A stretch of DNA of 64,000 nucleotides from Dioscorea cayenensis subsp. rotundata (taxonomy: Eukaryota > Streptophyta > Magnoliopsida > Dioscoreales > Dioscoreaceae), in NCBI RefSeq assembly GCF_009730915.1, contig NC_052486.1, forward strand, positions 23,692,137 through 23,756,136, in the 5' to 3' direction. The position numbers were made by a program, and so were the translations under genes. The notes beneath the pieces were generated by a model. That model was not told where the DNA came from, did not search any database, and saw only the letters and a list, made by a program, of their open reading frames with translations. Below are positions 1 through 20,045 of this stretch, in pieces. Position 1 is the stretch's first letter. Every line of letters starts with the position of its first letter.

Positions 1-1900
1 TATTTAAAACGTTATAGAATATAATTAAACGGAGAACAAAAATATTTAAACCTGTATTTAATAATAGTTAAACGTAGAATACTAAAGTTAAACGCTAAAT
101 AAAAATGTTTAAACATTAAAGACTTATGTTAAACATCATGTCATGATTTATTACCTCTTTTCCATCGAGCGACGACAAGTCTCGCTTCTACCGCCGCTCG
201 CTTCCTGAAGTACTTTCACCGTGAGCACAACATCCTTGGGATCTCGCCAAACGGACTTTCTTCCCCATTCCGCCACCAGAAACCGACGTTAAGCGCGACC
301 GAGCAACCCTTTAACGCACTCCTGGTCTGGTCTCTTCCCTACAAGATCTATCTCGCACTCGGGCGGCCGCCAGGAATATCCTCCATAAGCCACTCAGCGC
401 CGCCTCGCACCACGCTGCAGACGCCCCCACTGGCCGGTAGATCATCGACGTAATCAACGATCCAGCTCGAACCGAGCATGATGTATTTGGGAAGAGGATC
501 GTCCCCCACGAGGTACACCATCGAGTTTCGACAAAAATTATCTTCTTCTCCCTCCGTCGAACAAGTCTGCACCGGAGTGCCTCGACGGAGTCTCCGCTGT
601 CCTCGTAGGTCTTGATAGATACCGCCTTCGAACGCCGACCGGTTTTCTTCTTCCGAAAGACCATCGCTGGGCCGCCATCGCAACGCAGTACTCAAGAACG
701 AGGGCCACATCTCGAGGTCTCCAAACTCAAAGCAGCTTTTCCCCGATCCCCGAATTTATCGCGCGACCATCGCATCTTTGCAAAAAGAGAATCAAGAAGG
801 GCCCTCTTGGTATACGGCTTCCACCAAATCAACGCCGCAAACGGTGTCCTTCGAATAATCTCCCCATGTCGAGGGGTCATGTTAACTTTCAATTCACCTA
901 AGGTCTCCACAACCTGCCAAATAGCAACGCCCATTAACTAGGGTCGACCGCCATAATCACAAGCCTCGCAATAATAACAACACATTCAACACGCAAGATC
1001 GACAAAAGTTTAAGCTGAAATATAAGGTTTTAAACTAGAACTCTCGCTTATTAAACGTAGATATAAAAATGTTAAACAGAGACCCATTTTGTTAAACAGA
1101 GACGAGAATACTTTAAACAGAGACAACAAATGTTAAACTCAGAATATCTCATTTCTTAAACGTCAACCCTCATTTGTAGAAATCGCAACCATATCAAACG
1201 AAACGGAAATGTGACATTATAAATATTACATAAATCATAACAATCGAAAAAACTATTTCGATAGTGTATACAAACGAAAACGCAAAACAAAACAAAACCC
1301 TAGCCGAGAAATCTCCCTCGCAGACTAACAAAAACCCCCAAATGAGAAATCCCTCGCAGACTTCAATATCTTCCAACAAAAACAGGAGCACAAAAACAAA
1401 AAACCGAAAAAAATCTTTCTTTTAGAATGTAATCAGCTAACATAAAACCATACTCAATACCTTAGATCAGAACTCGATGAAAATGCCAACTAGTCACATG
1501 GGGGACTTCTCCTTCGAGATACCGGTGGAAAGGGAAAAAGTCGATGAAATGCTAATTACTGAGGCTTCACGGTAGAGACAACTTCGAGATGTACTGAAAC
1601 TGAAAAGTCAAGACGCGAGTCGAGAAAAGCAATTAAACTAGCCCAATAAATTGCCTCCTGAGTTACCCTACTGAAAACCGCCCACTTCCTCTCAAATCGA
1701 CGAGATGGTCAGCTACCACGACTCCCCATGCAAGGGCATTTTCATCCAAAAAAATCAAACTTACTCCGCTCACATCCGTTATAGGGGTTTCGGGGTTTGA
1801 AAAACATGACTTTTAAAAAGCGAGGGGTTTTGTGATCGCAAAACTAACGGGGTGTTTTTGGCAATTTTACAAACTTAAAGGGTTTTTTTGGCAATTTCCA
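1..1900. repeat. Repeat-like segment: TTAAAC arrays flanking a GC-rich block
   Basis: TTAAAC occurs six times in about the first 136 bases and seven times between about 1030 and 1160, always in the same orientation. Between them (about 160-980) the DNA is clearly richer in GC and carries minus-strand open frames at 692-934 (80 aa), 348-710 (120 aa) and 311-664 (117 aa) that overlap in different frames. I do not recognise the protein. Further right, 1760-1905 has G/T-rich stretches ending in a motif like those at the ends of some plant DNA transposons. A decayed DNA transposon carrying a gene fragment is my best inference; no terminal inverted repeats or target duplication could be defined. 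Confidence 0.4.
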
Positions 1901-2041
1901 CTTTCAATTATTTACAATAATATTTTAAATTAATTTACACTAGACTATAAGCAAAGGGTATGTCTGTCATTTCGGTGGATTCAGTTAGCAACACTGGGTT
2001 CGGACACCGTGCCGGTGATCCGCACGCTTCTCGGAGTCCTT

Positions 2042-2080
2042 TCAACGGCTATATTTCCGACCGGGAAAATATAGCCGTTA
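2042..2080. promoter_or_regulatory. Palindromic MSA-like pair upstream of CDC20
   Basis: Two 13-base arms, 2044-2056 and 2067-2079, form a perfect inverted repeat with a 10-base spacer. Each arm begins with AACGG, the core of the M-phase-specific activator element bound by three-repeat MYB factors in plant G2/M genes. Each core is followed by CTA, matching the right half of the consensus; the left half fits less well. The pair lies about 65 bases before a TATA box. That fits the mitotic role of CDC20. Function is inferred. Confidence 0.6.
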
Positions 2081-2119
2081 TCCTTTTCAAACCTTTGAAA
2101 AAATTATCAATAAAAGCCC

Positions 2120-2152
2120 AAACCCTAGCCCCCAGCTCGAACGTTATATAAA
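2120..2152 (+). promoter_or_regulatory. Telo-box and TATA box of CDC20
   Basis: AAACCCTAG at 2120-2128 matches the telo-box common in plant genes active in dividing cells. TATATAAA at 2145-2152 is a good TATA box. Transcription probably starts near 2175-2185, giving a leader of about 300 bases before the ATG at 2480. Confidence 0.5.
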
Positions 2153-2479
2153 TCCCATCACTCATCCATTCCATTCATTCTTCGCTCGATCAAACGCTCT
2201 CTGGATCTCTCTCTCGCTCACTCTCTTCTCTGCCAGCCAACGCGCGAAGGGGGAGAAACCGTGCTCGCTCTCTCGGCAACGATCTCGATCAATCTACGAT
2301 TATTTCTCTTTATACTAATCATCTGATTTTGTTTATTTCTTGCGATTTTTTTTGTTTAGATTTTGCTAATTTTTCGTTTTTTGCAGGGTTTTGGTTAGAT
2401 TTTTTTTTTTGTTCGTATAATTTATTTTAAAATTTTATTTTTTTCGGCTTTTGGAGTTCTTGTTTTCTTTTCTGACCAA

Positions 2480-5400
2480 ATGGATGCAGGATTTTTCTCG
2501 TCATCGGAGAAGGTAAGGTCTAGGTCGCGCCGGCCGCTTCAAGAAGTCGCCGCTCCGAAGCCATACATGCCCTCCATGCGCAGCACCACTTGCTTCACGC
2601 GCAGTTCGTCTTCTCGTCAAAATCAGAATGTGAGCAATTTTCTCTTTTTTATCGATCCCTTTTGTAAATGTTGAGAGTTTGGGTTCTTTCTTTTGTATAG
2701 TGTCCATGAATTTTAGGGTTTGTGATCTTTTGCTTTTGGTTCGCGCTCTAGGTTCGTAGCATGTGATAATGGAATTTTCACACCTGATTTGACATTTTCC
2801 CACCTGGTTCTCGATTCAATTCTTGATCTTAGTTTTTGGAGTTTTAGTGGTGATCTTTGGAAATTAATGTTCAAATGCCATTTTCTCATGTTATGTTCAA
2901 GCATCACATTTCCCTGCTTTTCTTGATTCAACGCCCTGATACTCAGTAATCATCCCTGTCTTTTGAGTTCTAACAGGCATCTATTGAGAGTATATTTTAT
3001 GAATTTATCTACAGCAGTAGTGATGATTTGGGTTTATGCTTGTGACATGATTGTTTATGCGCTGATGCAAATGTGTTGGTCTATCCACAATATTGATTTT
3101 ATGGGATTGAACATTATCCAAGTCTTCTTGTTTTAGTTTACGGTCCATTCATCTCATCTCAATGCAAAGCTTGTGCTTTTCTTGGTAAATCTCTATTCCA
3201 ATTGTGATACTAACAGGATTCTGTTGGTGTTCAGTGTGATAGGTTCATTCCAGACAGATCAGCAATGGATTTTGATCTGGCGCATTCTCTCCTCACTGAA
3301 TCAAGGAAGGAGAAGGAGAACACAGCTGTGGCTTCTCCTTCAAAAGAGGCATACCGGAAGCACCTTGCAGAGGCCCTGATGCAGAACAGGACCAGAATCC
3401 TAGCATTCAAGAGCAAGCCACCAGCGCAGGTTGAAAGTGTATTCCAAGAAGTTTGCTCTGATAACACTTCTCATCAGGCCAAGACAGCCAAGCACCGGAG
3501 ATATATTCCACAAGTGAGTATTCCTTTTAAATCTCAGGGCTTTGCTATTTTCTTTCCTGTGGCTGTTGAAAGTGTATTCCAAGAAGGTTGCTCTTTCCTT
3601 TACAATCTCAAGTGTTTCTTTTGGGAGGTTTTTGTTGGATTTGCTGTCTTGTCTAGAATCTATCATTATGTTCCTGTGAAAAATAGTGACAGTAAGTAGG
3701 GATCTTATTGGTTGTGCCTAGTCTTCAAGCCCTATTAGTTTTAAGTCAGTGCTGATGTCCTTGTATGTTATCATATCAGGAGCTTAGTTCTAGTGGAGGG
3801 CTGGCGACCAATAGTTACCCAGAAGGGTGCCCTTGTTGGTTTGCAAGGTCTTCATTCAAAAGATTTATCCTTAGAATTGCTTGATTGAGTATTTTAGGAA
3901 ACATGTGAAGTTGAATAACCTAGTTTATGACCTGAGATTGGAGCAAAGCGATGGAATCATAGTTATGATAATGCATTTATGGATTTGGACTGACTTGGAT
4001 TTTTTTTTAAGTTCAATGGATTTTTAGTGGATCGTCTAGTTGTTTTTGGACTTGGCTGTGATGTATTTGACTTCAAACATCTACTACTCTTGCTCACTTT
4101 GTAATTTTAGGATCACAGATGCAAATATTACTTGGAATTACTTGGAATCACTTTGTAAGCCATATTTGCCCAACTAGTTATAGAAGAATATGCTTACACT
4201 GCTGTAGGTTGTTGATGTCAATTCCATTTTATTTTTTTTAATACTCAGCTTATGTTGTTTGACTGCCCCTTTTTCGCCATTTTCTGTGCTCACATACTCG
4301 TTGTTCATTGATACCCTAGTCTGCTGAGAGGACATTAGATGCACCGGAGCTAGTGGATGACTACTATTTGAATCTGTTAGATTGGGGAAGCGGCAATGTG
4401 TTGTCAATCGCCCTGGGGAACACAGTATACTTGTGGAATGCAACCGATGGTTCGACCTCTGAACTTACAACAGTAGAAGAAGACTATGGCCCTGTGACCA
4501 GTGTTAGTTGGGCTCCTGATGGTCGGCATATTGCGATTGGGTTGAACTCCTCTGATGTGCAGCTCTGGGACTCAAGCTCCAATCGCCTGGTTAGTCATTA
4601 TTTTGGTTTTCTTATCTTTTCAAATCATGCATGCCTTGTGAGGATATATGATTTTGCATCTCTTCTAGTTCATTGCATTGCCTACCTCTTGTTCATTTCA
4701 ATGCTTCAAATATTTTGTTACATCTATATCTTGCCCATTTAAGCACATCTTTAGATGATATGAATTTAAATAATCTCTTCTGGTACTGAATTGATTTGAT
4801 TGTGGCCGTTGAAATGGTTTTCAAGTAGCCTACCATGCCAAACTTTTGTTCATTTCAATACTTAAGGGTTATGCTCCAACCAATGAAATCTGATTTCAGT
4901 GTCTTTTCCTTGTTTATGAAAAACTTGTGCAGTTAAGAACTTTGAGGGGTGTTCATCAATCTCGTGTCGGATCTCTAGCTTGGAACAACAATCTTCTAAC
5001 CACAGGTGGAATGGACGGCATGATTGTCAACAATGATGTGAGAGTAAGGTCTCACATTGTTCAGACCTATCGAGGACACCAGCAAGAAGTCTGCGGACTG
5101 AAGTGGTCAGGCACGGGCCAGCAACTGGCTAGTGGAGGCAATGACAACCTTCTTCACATATGGGACCTTTCAATGGCATCCTCATCAAACTCAGCTCCAA
5201 ACCAAAACCAATGGCTTCATAGGTTTGACGACCACATGGCAGCTGTGAAGGCCGTTGCTTGGTGCCCCTTCCAGAGCAACTTGCTTGCATCTGGTGGCGG
5301 AGGGAGTGATCGATGCATCAAGTTCTGGAACACCCACACAGGTGCTTGCCTGAATTCAGTGGACACTGGCTCTCAAGTATGCTCCTTACTCTGGAACAAG

Positions 5401-5783
5401 AACGAGAGGGAGTTGCTGAGCTCTCATGGATTCACACAGAACCAACTGACTCTATGGAAGTATCCTTCAATGGTTAAAATTGCAGAGCTAACTGGCCACA
5501 CTTCTCGCGTTCTTTTCATGGCTCAGGTATACATGAGTTTCCCCCATTTGATAAGGTTAAAAAAGAAACAAAAGGGACTCTTGTTTGTTTGGTTTTCTAA
5601 TGCTCTTCTTTTCTGTTTATCTATCTTGTTGTTTAGAGCCCGGATGGTTGCACTGTTGCATCTGCAGCTGGGGATGAAACACTCAGATTCTGGAATGTAT
5701 TTGGGTCTCCTGAAGCAACCAAACCAGCAGCTGCCAAGACAGCACATACTGGTCCTTTCTCCAGTTTCAACCACATTAGGTGA
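2480..5783 (+). CDS. CDC20: CDC20 cell-cycle activator of APC/C (WD40 protein)
   Basis: CDC20 recruits mitotic substrates to the anaphase-promoting complex and is a target of the spindle checkpoint. Five coding exons were placed: 2480-2629, 3235-3513, 4320-4589, 4933-5526 and 5637-5783, giving 479 aa (Arabidopsis CDC20 is about 457). The N terminus has RRPLQ, similar to a D-box. A C-box DRFIPDR lies at residues 52-58 and a KEN box at 77-79, followed by the RILAF segment near the Mad2-binding motif. WD40 repeats run from about residue 170 to the end, with phrases such as [12 protein letters not shown] and [19 protein letters not shown]. The protein ends in the IR tail (NHIR) that docks on APC3. 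All introns are GT-AG and keep frame. It should be intact. Identity is certain at family level; the paralog number is not known. Confidence 0.95.
3430..3593 (+). repeat. 30-base exon segment duplicated into CDC20 intron 2
   Basis: Positions 3430-3459 in exon 2 and 3564-3593 in intron 2 agree in 29 of 30 bases (134-base offset). The copy lies 50 bases inside the intron, and the open frame continues through it, so the intronic copy would encode nearly the same peptide (VESVFQE). Confidence 0.8.
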
Positions 5784-14106
<8,323 letters not shown>

Positions 14107-14313
14107 TAATAATGTCAGATTGCTAGTTACTGACTCCTTAGAATGTAAATATTAAGTAGGAGGAAGCAAGCACCATTTTCTCAATGTTTTTTTTTTTCAA
14201 AGTGTCCTTGTTAGGAATTTCTTAAAACTAATCTTAGTTCTTGTTTGAAAAAACTTGGAACCTTTGTATTGTGCTTTTACTTTGAAGTTCCATCTAAAAC
14301 ATGTATGGAAAGC

Positions 14314-14544
14314 ATCAACGACCAAGTGGTCTATTGGTAGTCGGGTCTCCATTAGAATCCTTCATAAGTGGTGAGAGTTCGAATCTTAGGTGAGGGCATA
14401 TTTTTGGGAGTGTGAGTAGTGGGTGTGTGCCGGTGATCCCACGCTCATGTGTGCGCGGGTTCCACCCTCACTTGCTCCGTTGAGGCTTGTACACGCCTCT
14501 GGCTTTCTCAGCGGTCTACCGTTCATTTTGGCAACAAAAAAAAA
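14314..14544 (+). mobile_element. tRNA-derived SINE with 13-bp target duplication
   Basis: The 231-base body begins with a tRNA-like head: an A-box-like TGGTCTATTGGTAG at 14327-14340 and a B-box GAGTTCGAATC at 14375-14385, the internal RNA polymerase III promoter. It ends in a short A-rich tail. The flanks carry an exact 13-base duplication, ATGTATGGAAAGC, at 14301-14313 and 14545-14557. It sits about 210 bases downstream of the SnRK1 stop, in or near its 3' untranslated region. It has no coding capacity and would depend on a LINE for movement. Confidence 0.85.
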
Positions 14545-14877
14545 ATGTATGGAAAGCTAAGCAACAACTGAAAAACAACACTTAAATTACTCTGAGATGA
14601 AGAAGTCGCAAATCATGAAAAATCTCTTTTTTTTTTTGTTTGAATGTGTGCATCATGTATTTCTCTATGAAAGTAGTGCATATTTACATCTGTATACTTA
14701 TTTGTATACCTCTTGTAACACTGACAACCTCTATAATTAGCACAATTCTACAATCTAAGGGGGGAAAATCCATTTTACATGGTTATGCAAAATTGTAATT
14801 GGTACATTAGCAACTTGCATGGATGTGCAGAAATCTTCTGCTCTAGTTCACCCCCCTAAAAAAAACAAGAAAAGCCA

Positions 14878-15519
14878 TCAAAGAAATCTCTTCGATGTCT
14901 TCTCTTTCGGATCACTCCTATTAACACTTCTGCCACCATAACCTCGGCGGCCTCTGGAATGAACAAACAGCAGCACCATTTGCATGATTCTGCTCTCCAG
15001 ATTGATTACTTCCAATGGGAACCACAATAACTCTTGAATTGGATTATAAGATTGCGAAGTTTGTTTCTGCATTGAGCTTTCATGATCCAACCCTGCAAAC
15101 CTCATATCCTCCCAATTCCATGCATCTTCTGGATTTAAATCCCAACCATTCGCTATTTGCTTCGTTCTTATATTCTGCATTGAATCTGTCAACAAAATTA
15201 TTAAACAACCAAGTATGTATAACTTAAGCGAAAATACAGAATGAAATCAGATCATCATCAGCAAAGTTAACATTCAGTTTGTTTTGCTTCCTGTTGTGTA
15301 TAAACCATTGATGGTTACGTTGTGTGAGTACTTCGAATTCAACGTCTCTCAACTCTTTTGTATCTCCTCCATGAAATTTCCACCACTGCAACATATTGAC
15401 TTCTGGATTTCTACCGTCTCTTTTCACAGTTGCAGTTGAAAATCTCCCCTTCTTTTCAGTAAAAAAGACATGAATTGCACCACAAACAGTATCAGCTATT
15501 TCCACCTTTGGATGCATCT
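14878..15519 (-). CDS. Unrecognised gene or gene fragment, two blocks
   Basis: Two minus-strand open blocks look protein-like. Block A runs from an ATG at 15519, directly after an AG acceptor, and includes MLQWWKFHGGDTKELRDVEF and VLTQRNHQWFIHNR. Block B runs from an acceptor at 15186-15187 down to a stop at 14878, with GWDLNPEDAWNWEDMRFAGL and a basic, glycine-rich tail (SRGRRGYGG). A frame-keeping join would need a 52-base intron (15186-15237), short for a plant. No upstream exon was found before the alternative oxidase gene at 15911. I do not recognise the family. It may be a truncated gene copy or an incomplete small gene. Confidence 0.3.
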
Positions 15520-15910
15520 GCAAAAATATAGCATAGTACAATAATAAATAATACCTAATGCTGCCTCCCTCAAAGCTAAATAATATTTTACCTAATGTGC
15601 AAAAAACCCAAACTATTGAAGCAGTATCACAGTGATAACCAAACAGTCTGATGCCACTTAACTAGATTGAAACTACAAGACACCAACAGCTCATTAAGTA
15701 TTGTCAGGAATTCACAACATGAAAAAGTAGCAGAATATATATAGTGGTTTTTAGATCTTTATACAAAGTTGTTGAATAGATTGAATACAAACACACATCA
15801 TGCCAATAGCTTTCGTTCTTATTAACATCTTTTATTCAATCCAAGGAAATAAGAATGGTGACGCAGTAGTAGTGCCAAAGCTTGAGGTAAATGAAAATGA
15901 AAAGAGCAAA

Positions 15911-17849
15911 TCAGTGGTAGCCAACAGGTGCAGGAAGCTCCCTCAGCTGATGCCCTTGAGCATGTATGTCCTACAAATATTTCACTCCATTAGAACACTT
16001 AAACATAATAGCTTCATAATTATCATTTACAAACATAGAGAAAGAAAGCAGTGACTATATATGCAGATCGACCTTCATCTCTTGATACATCATCAGCATT
16101 TTTCCTCTCCATATTGCAACTATCCATCTTAATCATATTTTATATTATTATTTCATTAAACTTGAACTATAGTGTCCAGTCATGATTTATCATTTTTTTT
16201 TTTAATTTTTACTACACAAGACAAAATCATTGTTAACCATACTCCAAGCAATGAACTAAATTAGATAATTTTGCAAAAAAAAAAAAATCAAAAACAAAAT
16301 GTACCAAAAACTGAATACTTTACTAGAAACCTTATTAAATGATTAGTTTAATGTCAAGCCTCTTTTTTTATTATTTTATTTTATTAATTAAAGTGGTTTA
16401 TTTATTTTTAAAAAAAAAATTTAATGTCAAGCGCCATGCCAACTCAAACAAAAAAAAGTTCCTCATACATTTTTTATAAATCAAATATATGCAATGCAAC
16501 AATTCAGAATTCATCAATTCAATAGGTAAACATTAAAATGCATGACAAGTGACAAAATCAAGCTAAAATTCATAATTAGCAAACTAATTTATGTCTGATT
16601 ATATTTTAGGACATACAGTCAATAGATTAAATAAAAGAATTTTATCCTAAAAGGTAAGTCAACTTAATGCTGGCTACCCTAATGCTGGCGTTGATGTTTG
16701 ACATAATTTTTAACTTGCACAATGTATATATTAACAAATTATAATTAATAAGTAAAAATTAAAACACTAATGTGGCAAATTCACATTAAACTAAAATAAA
16801 AGTTTGTAATATAAAATAAATTTTAAACTAGTGGATCCATTGTATCTAAACACTGAGTTGCAGCTTATAACACCACTCGTTTATAAACAAAGGTTTTCAA
16901 TACAAGAGCTAAACTATAAACCAACTTATATCTTTAAATAAATATAACTAAACTAAAATCTATGAACGTTCAATTATCCAAAACTAACATTGATAAATAG
17001 TATTTCTGTTTATTGTACTGTTTCAAAACAGAAGTTACTGTAATAACTGATATTCATCAATGTTAGCCGTTAATGAATCTCGATTCAACGGCTGATATGG
17101 ATATTTTTTTTTATCTATAGACATGCATAGATGATTGGTTGTTATATATATATATTTATATATATATTGTTATGCTATCATACAAAACAAACAATCACAA
17201 CAATCAAATGAAGGCTGCAAGTAATTTTTAATGTGCAAGTGGCAGTGAATGAGAAAGCAAGAGAATATGAAAAAAAGAGAGAGTGAGATCTAGGAGTGAT
17301 AGTACCGAAGCAAAATGGTTGACATCACGGTGGTGAGCTTCATCAGCCCTAACAACCATAACGACATCACGCAGCGTAGCATTAGGGGACAAGCGCCAGT
17401 AATCAATAGCGATGGCAGGAGCTGGTGCATTCTCAATGTTGCCCTGATCCAACTCCTTCAAGAACTGAGTATAAGAGTAAATGGCCTCCTCTTCAAGATA
17501 ACCAACCATTCTATGTGCCAGCTTGGGAGAAGCAAGGTAAGCTATGAAGTATGCATTAAAGAAGAGCCCTTGAACGGCAAAGACCAAGGCACGCTCGTAC
17601 CACTTGGGCTGAGATACCTCCATGAAGGTCATGAGATGCATTCTCTCATTCTCAGCCTCTTCCAACAGTGCCCGGATCCACCCTCCACTTTGCTCAAACC
17701 TGCGCAGGGATTTGCAGTGGAGAAGCAAGCCGCCCACCATGCCTGGTACGGCTGCAACCGTCTCTAGCATCATGGCACGGCATCCATACCTCTTCTGCAC
17801 AAACATTTGCATGTATATTGTTACTTGCTACTACTAGTTTGCGTTTTTA

Positions 17850-17887
<38 letters not shown>

Positions 17888-19654
17888 GATAAATCATTTC
17901 TATTTAATCTATATAAATATTTTAAATGAGTGGATAAACCACACTTTTATTCAACAACATAAATAAGTACATATAAAAAGACTGAGAACTGAAAAAAAGA
18001 AGAAGAAAGATGTAAGTCCTAATCCAATTAAACTAAAAAGACATCATTAGCAGTGATGTACTCCCAGAAAAAATATAGCAGATCAAACAAAAATGCATAT
18101 ATATATTTATATATAATGGAATATGCTAGTGCTCCTAAAATTTGTGAAGAGTAGTTAGTGTTGATACTCAGTTGTGAATAAATAAATAACTTTAACTAGC
18201 TTTTCATTGTACATACATGTTTTGGTCTATTTATCCACTGTAGTGGTTTGATGTGAATTAGTATATGATAAATTTGAGTCAGGTTATATTAGATAAAATG
18301 GTCAAAACAAACCAGTAATTTACTATATCATTTACTTTTCTTGTATTAAATATATAAAAAAGAGAAATTCCATAGTTGAGCCATGAGTAGTGCCAAAATA
18401 TTTGTTTTGAAATATATATATATATATACACACACAAAATTATTAGCTACATGAGAATATTCACTTTTTATTACCTTAATTATAACATGATATTTTTATG
18501 TATTACATGTCTTACTATGTTCAATCTTGATCTCTAATTTTACCAACAATTTAATTTTTTTAATCTCAATTATGCATGAGATTACTAAAAGTTGTTTTTC
18601 AATTGTGTTTTTTTTTTAATGAAATCAATAACACAATTTATTTATTGTTACTCCAAAAAAAAACCGCTTATAAATTATATTACTTCTATGAAAAAAAACA
18701 AAGGAATAAAGTAAGAACCCAAATGAGATTTTAAACAAAATAATTTCCCAAATGAATTTAATATTACATGCACTCTATTCAAATCAAATTATAAACCAAT
18801 TTATTTCCAAAAAAAAAAAATTATAAACCAATCAATACAAATGATATTCTAACATCAGTGAAAATTACAGATCAAATTCACAAGAATGATGATGTCTCTT
18901 CAATCCTAAATCATAATAAATCAAACATGCATTCCAATAATTACTATTACAAAAAAAAATAAAAAAAATCAACCATAATTTCCTTCAATCATCCTCATCC
19001 TCATCCTCATCCTCATTAAAAAATAATATCGGGTCTAATTGAAAAACCATGTTGAACTTCGGAAACAAAATGGAGAAAAAAAAAAATCATCAATAAAAAA
19101 GATAATTAGGGTTTGAATACCTTGAAGAAGATATCAGTGGGAAGGCGCAGCGATTTCACAGTCCACAGCGCTAGCTTGTCTCCCCAAGTAATCGGCACAT
19201 GATGTTTCTTCAGATCAATCGACAAATTCGACGAATATGTATCTCCAGGCTACCAAAAATCAAAAATCAAAAATCAAAAATCAGAGAAAAAGAAAAACAT
19301 TGAAGAAACTAAGAAGATCGAAATCAGAAAAAAATAAACAAATAAATTAAACACCTTAAAGCATGACCATTTCCATTCAGTACCATCGGCGTTCTTGATC
19401 TTCGGCGTAGAAACACCCCAATAGCTAGCAATGCCCTTATCGTCCTTCCTAGATCCATCGGCCGCTTGTAACTTCTCATCCGATTCATTACCACTTTCAA
19501 CAACGCTGGGCGAGGCCTTCGTGCTGGCATTCCGTGATTGCAACATCAAAAGCGGCATAGAGATCATCGCGGACCCAATCGCCGGCGTGGAGGAGATGAA
19601 GCAAGGGCCAAGCTTTCTCATCGCCGGTGATGCCATAAGAGAGCTCATTGCCAC
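15911..19654 (-). CDS. AOX: Mitochondrial alternative oxidase (AOX1 type)
   Basis: AOX is a di-iron ubiquinol oxidase of the inner mitochondrial membrane that bypasses complexes III and IV under stress. Four exons in transcript order: 19654-19355, 19249-19121, 17794-17306 and 15970-15911, giving 325 aa in the common four-exon AOX layout. The N terminus is a Ser/Ala-rich presequence. Regulatory CysI is residue 98 (SCFKPGDTY) and CysII is residue 148 (RRYGC type, here KRYGCRAMM). Iron ligands are visible in LET (Glu154), ENERMH (Glu193, His196), the GYLEEEA helix and [12 protein letters not shown]. The last exon encodes [19 protein letters not shown]. The missing tryptophan in PGDTY (usually PWETY) is a small oddity. 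The gene appears intact. Introns 2 and 3 exceed 1.3 kb. Confidence 0.95.
17853..17886. repeat. (ATT)n microsatellite in AOX intron 2
   Basis: Uninterrupted ATT triplets just upstream (transcript sense: downstream) of exon 3. Near 17930 the motif GTGGATAAACCAC begins, which also marks the tail of the LINE near 26.8 kb. Confidence 0.85.
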
Positions 19655-20006
19655 GGAGAGAGAACGAGGAGATCGCCGGAGAATCGAAGCTGTTTTTTTT
19701 CCTTTTTGGCGGTTTTATCGTGAGAGAAGAGGCTTTATGTAGCGGTTGCTGAATGATGGCGATGCGTTATTAAAATGAAACGTGAGAATGACCATTTTAC
19801 CCTTCGTCCTTTTTTTTTAAAGATATAAATTAATATAATAATAATAATTTTAAAACAAGAGTTAAGGCAAAAAAATATATATATAATTATTGTGAAAATA
19901 ATTTTAAATAGAATTAAAAATATTTTTATTTTAGAGACGGAATTTGAAGGGTGGATCCGTCATTTCATATGATAAACCAGAGTTTTCTAGGCCTAATTTG
20001 GTGTTT

Positions 20007-20019
20007 CTTGGAGAGCAAG
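20007..20019. promoter_or_regulatory. Mitochondrial dysfunction motif in AOX promoter
   Basis: CTTGGAGAGCAAG matches the mitochondrial dysfunction motif CTTGNNNNNCA[AC]G bound by ANAC013/ANAC017-type NAC factors in retrograde signalling. The match reads the same on both strands. It lies about 353 bases upstream of the AOX start codon, as expected for a promoter site. Function is inferred from family knowledge. Confidence 0.6.
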
Positions 20020-20045
20020 TTTGGGTAATTTATAGGGCCGCGTAG

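Noticed and set aside
612-941. Plus-strand 109-codon frame in the left repeat
   Set aside because: It is the shadow of the minus-strand frames in the same GC-rich block and shows no domain.
3265-3699. 144-codon frame in CDC20
   Set aside because: It is exon 2 read through into intron 2; the family alignment needs the GT donor at 3514.
15800-16054. Plus-strand 84-codon frame
   Set aside because: It overlaps the last AOX exon in antisense and its composition otherwise looks random.
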